A DNA stretch of 64,000 bases, taken from NCBI RefSeq assembly GCF_023856365.1, contig NC_064552.1, forward strand, positions 2,072,311-2,136,310, read 5' to 3'. Numbering within the stretch: the stretch's first letter is position 1; every line of letters begins with the position of its first letter. Shown here piece by piece: positions 10,914-42,044 of the stretch. The notes below the pieces were generated by a model, which was not told where the DNA came from, made no database searches, and saw only the letters and a program-made list of their open reading frames with translations. The DNA is from Brienomyrus brachyistius. Its lineage: Eukaryota > Chordata > Actinopteri > Osteoglossiformes > Mormyridae. The translations under genes were made by a program, and so were the position numbers.

Positions 10914-11105
10914 TTGCTGTGTGGCTCAGTGGCTCAGCCTTGTTCCTACAATCAACCAGTCTGTGGTTCAAATCCCCTAACTGGCCAAGCATTTTCACTA
11001 TTGGGCCCTTGAGCAAGACCCCCAACCCCCAATTGTTCCAGGGACACTATCTGACCAAGTTTTCCAAAAATTGTATGTTACTTCGGATAGAAGCATCTGC
11101 TAAAC
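10914..11105 (+). repeat. tRNA-derived SINE
   Basis: Head 'gctgtgtggctcagtggctc' with B-box-like 'tgtggttcaaatcccc', then 'gggcccttgagcaagacccc' and a tail 'agaagcatctgctaaacac'. Same family as 1211-1437. Confidence 0.7.
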
Positions 11106-11640
11106 ACACATATCTCTGGGTACTTTCACATTACAAGCCTCATTGTCGAATTCCGATTTTGTGCTCAGATTGGATTCGCCTGTCTTGAGGATTCACATTC
11201 GTAATTACAGCTATAATGTGAAAGCACCTGTCCTCCCCAACCATTCACATGTGCACATTGATACATTTTTGCACGAGTCACTAACGAGTCACGTGTCACT
11301 AACAACACGTGACTCGCTCAGCGCATGCATATAGGTAAAGGAACCGCATGAATTCCAATCTGGCTGCTGACATGCATGTCACGTATCCGATCCAGGTCCA
11401 AATGCGGAGGTGACTCAAATCCAGTTTGAAAATATCTGTGTCCATACAGCCCTGAAAAAAATCAGATCTGAGTCACATTCAGGCAAAAAATTCAATTTGA
11501 GTCACTTCGGCTTGGTAATGAGATCGTAGCCAAGGTCATTCGGTTTTTATATTCTTAAATTTCGACTGTAACTGTGACTTCAGGCAACGAGAGCCACGCA
11601 GGGGGGCCGGTCGCCTGAAAGAAGGGGCTGCTCTCCTGGG
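11106..11640. other. No gene recognised
   Basis: AT-balanced intergenic DNA containing short imperfect repeats of 'gagtcac' between 11270 and 11510. Confidence 0.3.
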
Positions 11641-11649
11641 CAGGAAACC

Positions 11650-11915
11650 CACACTGAGGGCACTTTACCATCCATCCATCGAATGTTTGCTGCCTTTCCG
11701 GAGTCGGGTGACAGCAGCATCTAAGAAGGGATGCTCAGACCACCTTCTCCCCACCCACGTCCTCCAAGGCATTCCCGGGCCAGCTGAAAAACATACTCTC
11801 TCCAGCGTGTCCTGGGTCTGCCCCGGGGTCTCCTCCAGGTTGGACGTGCCCGGAACCGTCCAGGAGGCACCCTAGACAGATGCCCAAACCACCTCGACTG
11901 GCTCCTTTCCATGTG
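11650..11915 (-). mobile_element. Non-LTR retrotransposon fragment (ORF2 C-terminus)
   Basis: The minus strand encodes RSQSRWFGHLSRVPPGRF and RPTWRRPRGRPRTRWREYV. This is the conserved 'RWxGHxxRM...GRPRxRWxD' tail found behind the reverse transcriptase of many fish LINEs. Only this short 3' piece is present. Confidence 0.75.
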
Positions 11916-13480
11916 GAGGAGCAGCGGCTCTGCTATTTACTAACTACTTTACCAGTTACAGCTATATGCTATTGCAAACATCGCAGTCCTCCTAGCACAG
12001 GCAGTGTGGAGGTTCGGTAGCTGTGTGGCTAAGCTTCGGGACGGCAAACGTGAGTGACTTTCATTCCAGCATCGCAGGAATAGCCACCCTCCAGGGATTC
12101 TCACACGCTACAGCGCATGCTGGCCAGGGTAGGGGGCCGCCTGTGCCCCCTGACAGCTTGGGGCCCCGCGAAGACAGAATTTCCAGATGTTACATTGCAG
12201 GATAACTTGATAATTGCATGTATGATATTTGCATTTTTTGTGACGGTTTTCGGGACAAAGTTGCCGTGTCCCAGCTGTAATGGGCTATTCTGCTTTGAGA
12301 TTCAAGCTACACAACGTTCTTTAACTTAACTGGCGTTTGCCAGCTGTTCACCGGCAGCAAAAGTGGCAGAAAGTAACAAGAAGAACAGGATACAAAGATA
12401 CAAGACTGACATTATGTCTCCTTTGCCTGGCACTGTCTCAACAGAGTGTTAGACAGATTGTAAACGGATGCAGAGAACACAATTAAAGGAACATATGCCA
12501 AAGCACAAGACTAACCTTAGCGAAAGGTGGAATGATTAAACTTCTTAAATTTCACCTATCGATCCTCCGGCGCGATACCCCTTCCTCATCAGCAAATTTT
12601 ACTGGTGGTGTTCCCGCAACATTGATTGGAATATTATTGATTGTTCCATTGTTTTGGGTGCAAAAATATCTCCAGTGGCCCACTGAGGAGGGCGGCCTGC
12701 CCTGGGACCGCCAGAGAAGTTAGTCCAACCTTTCATGCGAAGAGAGAGAAGAGTAAGGGATGGAAAGACCTCTTAAAGATAACAGGAAGACGACAACAAC
12801 CAACAACCAAACAAGCAACGCCCCCCCTCCCCCTATAGCTAGCGGTACAGGAGTTACCTCACTGGATGTCTTTGCCTTTCTATTTTTATTCATACATCGA
12901 TTTTAATATTAAGTATCACGATAAACACATTTTCTATTTAGATTTTCAATTATTTGCAATGTAATTCCTTATATATTAGCTATACACATGGCGCGTGTCT
13001 CCTGATTTTGTTGTTTGCTCGTATTTTGTAACGAATGCGGATCCTTTTCATTGAGAGCCATCAGATGAGATGCTCTGACCAGCAGAGACCGGAGTCTGGT
13101 GCCTCGTCGCGGCGCTCCGGTGGCCCTCATCCCCGCCGCTTGCAAGTGGAGCAGGGGGCGTGTAGTGTGATCGCTCACCTATAACGGGCGCACACTCCGC
13201 CAAGCCATTCTAAGGGGGCTTTGTTATAAATATGAGGGGTATATTGCGCAGTGGGGACGGCTCTCCGTATGATAAAGACTTTTAACGATGATGTTTGCCT
13301 GGTTTTCAGAGTAATGAAACTCCACCCACACCGGCCGTAAACGATTCGGTGAATTGGGGTCCCGCAATCAGCGCGCAATCGGAGCCCGTGCGGCTGCGGA
13401 GTGGAGGACGGTTCGCCGGGCGGCTGCGGAGTGGAAGGACGGTTCGCCGGGCGGCGACGCCCATGCCGTGGGGCTGCTGC
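11916..13480. other. No gene recognised; rising GC toward the promoter
   Basis: No exons found. GC and CpG increase after about 13050. At about 13390-13460 a roughly 33-bp GC-rich block (ending ggttcgccgggcgg) is directly duplicated. Confidence 0.4.
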
Positions 13481-13487
13481 AGCAGGG

Positions 13488-13493
13488 TATAAA
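13488..13493 (+). promoter_or_regulatory. Candidate TATA box of the neurotrypsin-like gene
   Basis: TATAAA inside a CpG-rich stretch (about 13090-13870), 303 bp upstream of the chosen start ATG. This would place the transcription start near 13515-13525. The position is inferred from sequence only. Confidence 0.45.
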
Positions 13494-13790
13494 TGCAAGG
13501 TGCAGGAGCGCGTGAAGGGGTGGCACATGACGGCGCACATTTAAAGGTTTATAAAGGATTATAGGAGATGTGAGTGAGGGGGCGACGCCTACGCTTCCAC
13601 TTCATTACGGACTTTCCTTCATTTACCCTTTTCACTCTTTGCTCTTTTATACCGGTGGAGAAAAACGTATAACGGGAGACGGACAGATACGCCCGTGCTG
13701 CCGCTGCTATAGGTGTTTTCCGGCCGTCAGTGATGGCAAAAGGCTTCTTGCCCCTAAGCTGCCGGTGACATGTGCAGCCGGACGGACGCG

Positions 13791-32234
<18,444 letters not shown>

Positions 32235-33310
32235 GTGCAGCAGGTGCTGGGTCATGTGACTCCGTGGGACTCTGTGATTGGGCAGAGGGCTGTAGGGAGG
32301 GGTTTGCAGGGCTGCTCTTAGCGTTTGCTCTCAGGCTTGGCCACTTGGTCTCTACTGACCCGGCCAGACAATCTCTATCTCGCTAATTCCATCCCATTGC
32401 AGGACAAATCAATTTGGCCGCAAAAACAGCCTGTAATATTAGTATTGATGTTGCGAAATAAGCATGATTAGGCCTACATGTCCCCAGCAGCAGAAGGTCA
32501 CACAGTGTCAGTCAGCTTGTCAGCCAATTGATCTTCGTTTGGTTGTAACACGGATAAAATAGTTTGCACTTGCTAACACAGCATTTACTAAAACATAAGA
32601 ATTAAATATCTGCTTCTATACATGAATCTCCCATCTGCCATTTGAGATCTGATGCTTTGATGGGTGCAGCCCCCCCAGGGCAGGCGGCAGTGATTCGTGA
32701 CCACCCCCCTGCAGGAAAAGCCAGTGACTCCTTTGCTGCGGCTTCTCCCGGCTTGTGGGCGCCCCCACCTCCACGCTGTCTGGGAACTCACTCAGGCCTG
32801 AGATCGATAACGGCTGACGCCCGCTCCTTTAGATTATTCACTCAGGCTTAGCGTGGAACATTCCGGTTTATTTTTGGGGAAGGTCCAAAATCAATAGTGG
32901 AGTCAATTGTGAGTCACCCTAAAGACGCAGAGTCTATAATATGGGGCCGGGGTGGAATCCTCGCCCCACACCCCCCCTTCAGTCCTTCTGACCTCTAACA
33001 ATGTTTTAATCTGTCCCCCACCGGAGGACACGCCTCCACATGGTCGGTCATGTGACACGCGCTCACGGCCAGTGGCCAGAGCTGATCTTTTGAGCCCTTC
33101 ACTGTCCTTCCAATGACCAGCTGGAGGGGAGTGCAGACCCTCCCTCCCAGTGAAGCCAGAGCTCTGAGACACGCTTTCCTGCTTAGTAAATGACGAGCCC
33201 CCACCGTCACCGAGAGAAGCGTTCCTGGGGGTCCGGAACGTCGTGCATTAGCGAGGGGGTCCTGCTTGTGGTGTAGAATTAGCCAATAAAAGTAGCGATG
33301 ACCTGCGAGG
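32235..33310 (+). other. Probable 3' UTR of the neurotrypsin-like gene
   Basis: No ORF of note. The first AATAAA downstream of the stop is at 33285-33290. The extent is inferred. Confidence 0.4.
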
Positions 33311-35083
33311 GTGTCAGGCTGCTTCTCCTCGTCTAAAGCCATTATCGTCTGATTTTTACAAAAATAAAACCTTTGCTTGCACAAAAGTGTATTATAGATA
33401 ACACACCCGAATTAGCCATTCGTTTATTCCATTCAAATAGAGCCACATTTGAGCTACATCAGTACTTCAATCTAGATAGTACTTTATCTAAAACCATCAG
33501 TGAGTGTACTAATTTTCGAACAATTAGTTTTGTAACTGATTTACATAAACTCGCATTTTCATAGTTCATATTATCGTTATGTGGAAAGTGATTCGTGCTT
33601 CACAACCAAACTGATAATATCGTTAGAATGCAAAGGTAGTTTTATTGCTTTTTTCTACTTTCCTAGAATAATTAACACATGCAACGTGAACCCCCAGCAG
33701 GTGGCAGTGTAATCTTTGTGTTTGACGGGAAATTTACTGTCTAATTTAAAGTTTGTATATTATATTGTATTATCATCCCAACAAAAGGTTTTAAAATAGT
33801 ACGATGTTCATGCTTATCTTGTTGCCTGAGCAGAAAGAGTGTAATCTATACTACAGACTGTAATTACAAATGGTAGACGATAGGACAGCGTTATTTCTTA
33901 AATGATTTTGTGGATACTTTCCAGGTGTTGTGTCTTCTTACTCTCCTTTTTCTATTTGATGTTATATAATTTTGTGATATCTGTGTTTCTGTCTAATTAC
34001 AGGGTGGGTGTTGTGGGAAGGGCTTGTATTTATTTATGAATTACTACTTACTGGCGTAAAAGTAATCACCTGTTGTTGTGTTTCTGGGGATGAGTGACAT
34101 CTTGTATAGCAGGAGCTGTAGGACTGTTGGGGGCGGGTGGGGGGGGCAAGCTATGTTCATACTCTGAGATTTGAACTGAGGAGGTCGGGATTATGATTAT
34201 AGCTGAGGGTGCAGTACAGGGGCTCAGAGGAGGCTGGGTGGTGATTATCGCCTTTAGGGTGATGCTGGGTGACAGAAATACCTTCAGAGGAAGCCTCAGT
34301 GTCCCAGGTCTCTCCTTACATCTCTGGAACTTCAGAAGGAGATCTGCTCATTGCTGCCTTGCTGTTGTGTTCAGGACACGGTCAGGGGTCTGCGACTGTC
34401 TGCCAGAAGATGTGAGCTGCTCTGCTCCTCTGCTTGCCAGAGCACCTGTTGGTCTCCCAATAGCCAGTGCTCCATGGACCATTATTCAGACCCGTCTCCT
34501 TCATCCTGAAATCTTTGCCTTGCCCCTGCACAGAACCTTCAACTCCGCCGAGAGAAAGACGCTTTGTTTGAGGGGCCCGATGCCTGCTGCATGCCATGCG
34601 TAGTGCTCCCCCTACTGGTCTTCATGGTCATTGTGCTTGTGCTACCATTTGCTCCTCAGTGGCTTTGTACAAATGCTTCTAGTGTTCCCTTGTGAGAGAA
34701 ACTCTCAATAAAGTTACTCCTGCTTGTCTTTGTAAAGCTTTGCTGTAGTAGAATAGCGCCTCATTGACCCAGCTCCGGAATGACTGAGATCATCCTTTAC
34801 TGTGGCAAAATCCACGTCTTTTTCACAGCTGGAAAATTCTCTTACGTGTATGTGGTATTTGTCCTGTTTCAATTGCTTCAGACATGGAGAGAAAAATTGG
34901 AAACTCGGTTTTCTGACAAAGATGGAACATAAAAACGCCAAAGGAATCAGTCAGATTCCTTTGGAGACTCGATGCCATGGAAATCAAACCGTGTAAAATT
35001 CAGTTTCTTACCGTTTTCTTTTTATCCAAAGCACTTTAAAAGTTTTACTTACCGTAACAACTAGATAATTTTGTATCACACAC
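33311..35083. other. Intergenic; possible polyadenylation signal at 34707
   Basis: AT-rich DNA with no recognised exon. About 34190-34712 is less AT-rich and ends with AATAAA at 34707-34712, so a non-coding transcript is possible, but I see no splice sites or conserved protein. Confidence 0.3.
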
Positions 35084-35431
35084 ATGGGTACTTGTGCAGA
35101 ACCTCTAAAGGAGACTAACCCTAAAGTCTTGAGGGTAGAAGTGTATGTTATGTACCGATCATACTGCAGTCAGCAGTGTTTCAGTCTGTCTGCTGATACG
35201 AGAAAACAAGTCGAACATTTTGTCAACAGACACTGCCAAGGGTTTAAAAACAAAATCACCTTTGTCAGATCGCACTCAACTCACTTTATCGCCAGTATGT
35301 GTGAACATATCACGACTATTTGTGGTCCAGTGCCAAACATGAAGTACAGGACAAAAATTACAAGCCATGTAGGGCAACACTTCAAAGTACACTGTGGGGG
35401 AGAGAAATGGAAATGCGATTATACAGATTAA
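35084..35431 (+). CDS. Unrecognised cysteine-containing ORF, 115 aa
   Basis: ATG-started ORF with no signal peptide. Its second half has seven cysteines (YCSQQC, RHC, MCEHITTIC, VHC and KCDY). The run K-N-K-I-T-F-V-R-S and C-G-P-x-P-N-x-K-Y faintly resembles vertebrate RNase A-type proteins, but the catalytic histidine spacing does not fit. It could be a relic or chance. I do not name a function. Confidence 0.2.
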   Translation: MGTCAEPLKETNPKVLRVEVYVMYRSYCSQQCFSLSADTRKQVEHFVNRHCQGFKNKITFVRSHSTHFIASMCEHITTICGPVPNMKYRTKITSHVGQHFKVHCGGEKWKCDYTD

Positions 35432-36125
35432 CGGAGGACAATACAGAACGTCGTAAGACTTGTACTATTGACACATATGCATGTGATTTATTTCTCTAAA
35501 ATTTTATTCAAAAGTTTCATAACAAACATCAGTTACTCACTTGACGTTCTTAAGTGTACTTCTTCACAGAGAAACCGCAAATGGATGCATCTTCAAATAA
35601 CTGTTTTAAATTGACCGCTAGATGACATCACCTAATATCTGTTTCAATTAGTCTCCATTTTAGCAGCTTGTTAATAACTGAGTAACAAGTGCTCGTAGGT
35701 AGAGAAATAAAGAGCACTGTATCATTGTAGTTACAGTGTTATGCGCTGCATCACTGTAGGCATGGCGTCAAATAATTTGCGCCAGATCAAAATGTTATGG
35801 TCAAACATAATATAATGGTCAAATGTTCAAGGAATATTCTAAATTGAAACCGTCTTAAAATAGCACATAATGGATTGGCTAGCCCGTGATCCAGGTTTTC
35901 AATTAGGCCGATAAGTAAAATGTGTTAAATATTTCCATATAGAAAACCTTGTCTATATAGTTACAGGAATACCATGTATTTTGCAATTCCCCTTTATAAA
36001 CAGATCCTACGTGCAGCAATTGATGCCTAAACATGCCAAAGATCAGTTAGCCGTGTTCAGTAAACTGTGAATTGTGGTGTGAGATCATTGGATCATTGAT
36101 ATTTAATGTTATTATTACAGCATCG
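35432..36125. other. No gene recognised
   Basis: AT-rich intergenic DNA before the CpG-rich block. Confidence 0.35.
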
Positions 36126-36129
36126 GCTA

Positions 36130-36324
36130 AGGTAGGGATTGTAGGGCACAGGCGGCGCTCTGCTGCCGCTCCGCCGGGTTTCGGTCACTCCTCCCGGCAG
36201 GAAAGCAGCGCGTCCGCCTGCCGGCCGAAGATGGCGGAGCCGCTCGCGATGCCGGCTGATTCGCTTACTGCCCTCTGAACGGGAGTCCCGGTGCGAGGAG
36301 ACGCGGCTACCGCCTGTGTGCTGG
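36130..36324 (+). promoter_or_regulatory. CpG-rich promoter and probable first non-coding exon (of NDST2)
   Basis: Abrupt switch to CpG-rich sequence. AAGATGGCGG at 36228-36237 matches the YY1 element common just inside vertebrate transcription starts. It contains a 15-codon upstream ORF (ATG 36231 to TGA 36278). A strong donor gtgagt follows 36324. The next plus-strand gene is NDST2, whose coding starts at 47522, and genes of this family have long 5' UTR introns. The link to NDST2 is inference. Confidence 0.5.
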
Positions 36325-38130
36325 GTGAGTGCTGCCTTCTCACTTTTTAATGTTTATTCCTGGCTGCGGTGACTATAAGGCGAAAAGCGGCGGCAGCAGG
36401 GACCGTGCAGCCGGAGCCGCAGGACTCGCAGCCCGGCAGGGATGCTGCCGTTCCGCAGACCGGCGGCTGGACACCGCCAGTAAATGTGGTTGATTAGTTA
36501 TTAAGCGATGAGCCGGTGGCCAGTTTGCCTCTGTACTGAACGCCAAGCTGCACTCATAAGGGGTGGAAAGCGGAGTCACTGGCCGGCGGGATGCGGCTCC
36601 GTCGGCTGCTCCTTCGGCGGCTCCCCGGGCGCAATTTCGGGCTCTGGCTTTACTGGGTACAGTGCAAAGTGGAAGTCGGGTACAATTTGAAATTATAGAT
36701 ATCAGTTTTATATCGATTTCTGAAAATCTACTTTAAGTTACTGTACATCTGGGAATTAATGATTATCTCCTTAAGGGATTTTGAGTATGACATGCAACTT
36801 ATCGTGTTGTTTCCATGCATGCGCTCAATATCGAGACCATTGTGTAAATATCCGGCCTGTTTCAGAGCAACGTTACATCGTTCAACTGTCTAGTCAAGGG
36901 CGTAGATTTGGTTTCATCACTGGTAGGAGCCCCCTCCCCCCCCCACACACAGTAATCGGGCAATATTGGTAATGATATTAAAATCACCCATCGCAAATAG
37001 ACAATGCACTTTATCTGTGAAATGTCTGTGCCGCAAGGTAGATGTTCTCACACTCTCTTCCGAGGACAGATGTCTTGTTTGGCCGGATAACTTGTCGGAC
37101 TTAAGGTAATACAGTTTAAATGGACTTTATCTTCCTTCACTTACATTTAGCCCAGACTACCGTAAACACCTCAAGTTCTCTTGCTAACAAATCTCGCTTC
37201 GCGATACAGACTCCAGGGAAAATAAGTGATGTGGGGAGATGTTTGTATGGTGACTTTTGTGGCACCTGAATTGCCTGAAATGCCCGTAGGTTTCTCTTTG
37301 TTTCATATTGACATTTGTTACTTTCTGTCAGGTTACTTTCTGTCTGCATATTTGCGTTGCTTTGATAGTCATAACCGGTGCGACTGTACGGTAACACGGC
37401 CAGAGGTCTCCAGCCTAATTAGACAACACGCTATTTATAAGAAACAATGTGTTTCATTTTCTTCAAAGCATCAATTATAATCTGAATACTTATCCTTATA
37501 TAGTAGCCTTTATGTAACAGGATTATCTGTGTGATTTTTGTATTACACAGGGTGTGGCGATAGCAAATTAACAAACTGAAAATAATCAGATTTTGTGTGT
37601 TTTTACACATTAAACAAAAACAACACGGTTACAGAAATATGGTGGCAAATTACAAAAAAATAAAAAATAAAATAAAAAATTCTCGCTATATATGCGCTGC
37701 ACCCTTCATGTAAGGAATTTTATAAAATGTTGGATAAATAGGCGTAGTTTATTTGTGACTTCAAAGTTTACGTTATTTAACAACAGTATAAAGTTATTTT
37801 AATACAAATCAACTCGGGTGAAACAAAACACGTACGTTTTTAGGGCTGCCAACTCTCGCGCCTCTGGTGCGACACTCACGCTTATACTTACTCGCGCAAG
37901 AAATCTTACGGCAAATCTATATTATTCCATTATAAACTAAAAATTAGCCCCATCAAAAGCACTGGGGTAGCGTGCAAAGCCTAATAACTATTTACAAGGT
38001 AATAAAACTTTTATATACATGTAAATGTCTGTGCAGAAAATCTCTCTAGCCAGCTGACCGAAGTTTGCGACCCTAACCTTCTATTTGACAGCCTTAGTGG
38101 ATGAAAATCTAACATATAATTCAGTTTAAC
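36325..38130. other. Presumed 5' UTR intron, no gene recognised
   Basis: GC-rich until about 36650, then AT-rich with nothing I can name. Confidence 0.35.
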
Positions 38131-38215
38131 TCAGTAAAACCCAAGTCAAGTCAGCTTCAGTGTCATACCATCCATATACAGCTATACGGTTGCATGAGAT
38201 ACTTTTTTCCCCAGA
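38131..38215 (-). repeat. LINE 3'-end fragment
   Basis: 'aagtcaagtcagcttcagtg' and 'tcataccatccatatacagc' match the usual 3' end of fish L2-like LINEs read on the minus strand. It may belong to the minus-strand LINE at 39440-40085. Confidence 0.45.
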
Positions 38216-38476
38216 ACTACAGTGCAACACACAACAACCGTGACATGGGGGGTTTATTACAATGAATAATTAATGATGCATTGCGAGCCAAATGTAAGGG
38301 CGAGGTGACACCTACTGGGCAGGGGCGGTACGGGGGACTAAGCACACTGCCGTCATTTTGCTCCTTATTACTCTTCGTTACACACCGCATTCCTGAGATA
38401 ACGAGGTGTCTGAGGCAGAGTTCCGCCTGTCTTTTTTCTTTTTAATCTTGTTAATTGGTTTATTGGTTGTTGGACG

Positions 38477-38797
38477 TTGGGTTACATCTCTAGGCGTGTG
38501 GAGTTTAAGTCAAGGGAGGTGATGCTACGATTATATAATTCCTTGGTAAGACCCCAACTAGAATATTGTGTGCAGGTTTGGTCACCATACCTTAAGAAGG
38601 ACATTGCTGCCTTGGAAAAGGTGCAAAGTAGGGCGACGAGAATGATTCCTGGTCTTAGAGGAATGTCTTATGAGGGGCGGTTAGCTGAGCTGGTTCTGTT
38701 TAGCCTCACGCAAAGGGGCCTCCTCCCGTTTGTAAATTTCTTATGTTCTTATGTCTGTGATTCACTGGAAAGCTGCCCCTTGACGCAAGCAATATAA
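38477..38797 (+). mobile_element. Non-LTR retrotransposon fragment (reverse transcriptase C-terminus)
   Basis: Encodes LRLYNSLVRPQLEYCVQVWS, LEKVQSRATRMIPGLRGMSY and EGRLAELVLFSLTQR, the standard tail of CR1/L2-clade LINE ORF2. The catalytic domain is missing. Confidence 0.85.
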
Positions 38798-39110
38798 GAA
38801 ATGAATTTACAGCATTTCATCATATGCTTTATTAAAAAGGCTGAATAATCCCCAAATGCGATCACCTGCATTTAGTGATTGTACATTTTATTTTAAACTT
38901 TCAGTGTATTTCCACGTCAGAAGTTAAGGCTTGGGTAACGTCCGTTTCAGCAAAGCCCAGGGTGCTGTGTGGTCAGAGGAAAGGGCAGATTTAGAAGGTT
39001 ACCCCTGAACCTTGGGCCAGCGTTTTCGGCCAGCTGTGATGTCAGGATGCAGAGTGAGCCAGACCCCTCACTCAGATGGTTGATTGCTGCCCTGAAGGTG
39101 ATGGAAAACC

Positions 39111-39450
39111 TCTCAGCTCGACCCCTGAACTGCCGCCCTGCAGGTGTTGGGAAATCACTCAGCTTGAGCCCCTAAACTGCTGCTCTGCAGGTGTTGGGAA
39201 TCCTCTCAGCTCGACCCCTGAACTGCCGCCCTGCAGGTGTTGGGAATCCACTCAGCTCGACCCCTGAACTGCCGCCCTGCAGGTGTTGGGAAATCACTCA
39301 GCTTGAGCCCCTAAACTGCTGCTCTGTAGGTGTTGGGAATCCTCTCAGCTCGACCCCTGAACTGCCGCCCTGCAGGTGTTGGGAATCCTCTCAGCTCGAC
39401 CCCTAAACTGCTGCTCTGCAGGTATTGGGAATCCTCTCAGCTTGAGCCCC
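39111..39450. repeat. 46-bp tandem repeat, about 7 copies
   Basis: The unit runs ctcagctcgacccctgaact, gccgccctgcaggtgttggg, aatcct. Two sequence variants (ctcgacccctgaactgccgc and cttgagcccctaaactgctg) alternate, which gives overlapping repetitive ORFs that are not genes. Confidence 0.9.
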
Positions 39451-40085
39451 TGGTTAATGGTGGGAGGGGGTTACAGCGCAGACTTTATGGGGGCAGTGGG
39501 GAGAAGGGGGAGACAGGGGAAAATGTTCAGCATCCTGATAGCTTGGTGGATGAAACTATTTCTGTCTGGTGGAGCAGGTGCAGAGGCTCCGGTACCTTCT
39601 CCCAGTAGGCAGGAGACTGACGAGGCTGTAAGAGAGGTGGGTGGGTGCTCCCGCAAAGATGACTGCTTTATGGGTTAGGCGGGTGTCGGAGGGGTGGGTG
39701 GGGTTGCTGACTGCTGCGTTCACTATGTGCTGCAGAGTTTTTCGATTGTAGGCTGGTGCAGCTACCAAACCACACAGTGATGCAGTTTGTCAGGATACTT
39801 CCAGTGGTGCCTCAATAGGAGGCCATGATTGGTACTGGGGCACTAGCTCTCTTTAATAGGAAATAGAGGCATTGTTGGGCTTTCTCCACCAGTGATGCAG
39901 TGTTCTTTGATAGGTAGAGGTCTTCTGTGATGTGCACCCCCAAGAATTTGGTGCTGCTCACCCTCTCCACGGTAGTACCATTTATGGTCAGCGGGGGGTG
40001 TTGGATGTGCGACCTCCTGCAGTGGGTGAGGATCTCCTTGTTGTTGCTGCACCACATGGCCAGTTGGTTGACCTCATTCCTGTAG
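39440..40085 (-). mobile_element. L2-like LINE fragment (ORF2 C-terminus)
   Basis: The minus strand encodes HPPLTINGTTVERVSSTKFL, GVHITEDLYLS and VEKAQQCLYFLLKRAS, and further on YSLVSLLPTGRRYRSL. These are hallmarks of the post-RT region of fish L2/Maui-type LINEs. Frameshifts and stops are present. Confidence 0.85.
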
Positions 40086-40800
40086 TTTGCTCATTCGGTA
40101 AATGTATCGGTAATTTATTGGTTTTAAAACAAAAATCATTACTTTATTTGTTTACAAAAAAATGTATTACATTAGAAAAAGGAACTGAAACACAAATTAT
40201 AGCTCTGAAAGAGCTGTTCTGAGTCAAAAGGTTCATTGACAAGCGGCCTCATTGGGGGCTTTGTAATTAGAAACGACTTCCTAATAACATCAGACATTTG
40301 TTTAGTGTCCCTTTGGGAGCCAGTGACTATAATTGCAATTAATAGCAAAATGGCAAGAACAGAAGTGAATGAGTCAGTCAAAAAATATGACAATTGAAAA
40401 GAACATGTCTGTGTGGAAGATCTGTACAGATACATTAAACATTGCTGGTCAATTGCACCATTATTACAGAATTAAATAAGCTTTCTGTGAACGCTGCATC
40501 ATTACACTCAACTCTCAAAACAGATTCTATATATATGTAGATTTTTCCAGAATATATAGATTTTTTTTAACCTTCCTTCAGTGAGACGCATCAGAGGATT
40601 GCAGGCAGTGGGACATGACAGGCCTGCACTGTAAGGCTGCATTTTGAATATTAAGATCTCTCTGTTCTCCCAGGCAGCGTTTCCGACCGACGCAGTTTGA
40701 AGGTGCTCGTCGCAATTTATCTCCTGAAGTGCAGGGGACACACAGAGACAGGGACGGACACAAGCACATAAAGCACACACATATAAGCGCATAAACATCT
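40086..40800. other. No gene recognised
   Basis: AT-rich intronic or intergenic DNA. Confidence 0.35.
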
Positions 40801-40804
40801 GCAT

Positions 40805-40807
<3 letters not shown>

Positions 40808-40847
<40 letters not shown>

Positions 40848-41226
40848 TCCATGCACACACACACGCACACACACACACAAATGCACTCACACACACACAC
40901 AAATACACACACAGACACATGCATGCACGCACACACACATGCACGCACACACACATGCACGCACTCACACACACATATGCACGCACTCACACACACACAT
41001 GCATGCACTCACACACACACAAATGCACACACAGACACACGCACGCACTGACACACACACATGCACGCACACACACATGCACGCACTCACACACACACAT
41101 GCACGCACTCACACACACACATGCACGCACTCACACACACACATGCATGCACTCACACACACACACATGCACGCACACACACATGCACACACACACAAAT
41201 GCACGCACAGACACACAAACACACAG
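40808..41226. repeat. CA-rich microsatellite with CATGCACGCA phases
   Basis: Pure CA at about 40808-40843, then units of the cacacatgcacgcactcaca type. All T/H-rich and C/V-rich ORFs across it are artefacts. Confidence 0.93.
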
Positions 41227-41502
41227 CATCCAGAAGGCACCTCTCAGCTCCAGTTGTGCATCTTAAACCCAGTCACAATATTTAATACATGAAACTCCTT
41301 CTGCATTTATATATATAAAATCTCTGCCGCTTCCTCAATCTTGGTCAGTTCTTCTCTTGCTTTGGTCTTCTGCTTTTTGAAAAGAAGCTGATTCATTGCT
41401 GCATGACTGAATATACGCATCCACTGGTCAGTGTGTCGCTGCAGTGCCCCCACAAGGTAGACACCCACACGCAATTGCAAACAGCTTGGTGATTCCGGTT
41501 CA

Positions 41503-41671
41503 CCATGGCATGTTTTTGGACTGTGGGGGGAAACTGGAGAACCCGGAGGAAACCCCACGAGGACACGAGGAGAACATCCGAACTCTGCACACCTGGAGCT
41601 GGGGTTGAGACCCAAATTTTGCTCCTAGAGGCGTGAGACATTAGTGTTAACTATGGCATCACTGTGCCCCA
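41503..41671 (-). repeat. tRNA-derived SINE, degenerate
   Basis: Same family as 611-849: the minus strand shows 'gtggggtttcctccgggttc' and 'cagtttccccccacagtcc'. The tRNA-like head is decayed. Confidence 0.65.
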
Positions 41672-42044
41672 TAATGGTTTTCAAGGAAGCATGAATGTTT
41701 AATATTTGAGTGCAGTCCTTTTGTATCTTGATGTGTGTAAGAATGATTACAGGTGTTGTGTTACTGTGTGGTAACAGACAAGTTCTGTTTTTTTCTAGGA
41801 AATTTTGCAGGTATTTCCAGAATGTAAGGAGCTCCTAAAGGTGCCTGCTGCTGTCTGCAGCACAGTATATGAAACAAAACCATACAAGGCTCTGCCTCCC
41901 TCTGATACTGCAAATGTCTGCTAAATGTAAGCAAGCTTGATGCTTTGTGTACAGAATTTCTTGGTATTGCTGGACATGAGTATATGTTGGCCACAGGCTG
42001 GTGGGTGACATCACTGCTCTCCAGACTGGCAAACGTGGACCAGA

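Noticed and set aside
35084..35431. Annotation as an RNase A-family gene
   Set aside because: The resemblance is confined to a few residues, and the spacing of the catalytic His and Lys does not fit. Left as an unknown ORF.
40808..41292. Long T/H-rich and C/V-rich ORFs
   Set aside because: Microsatellite translations with no initiation context or splice support.
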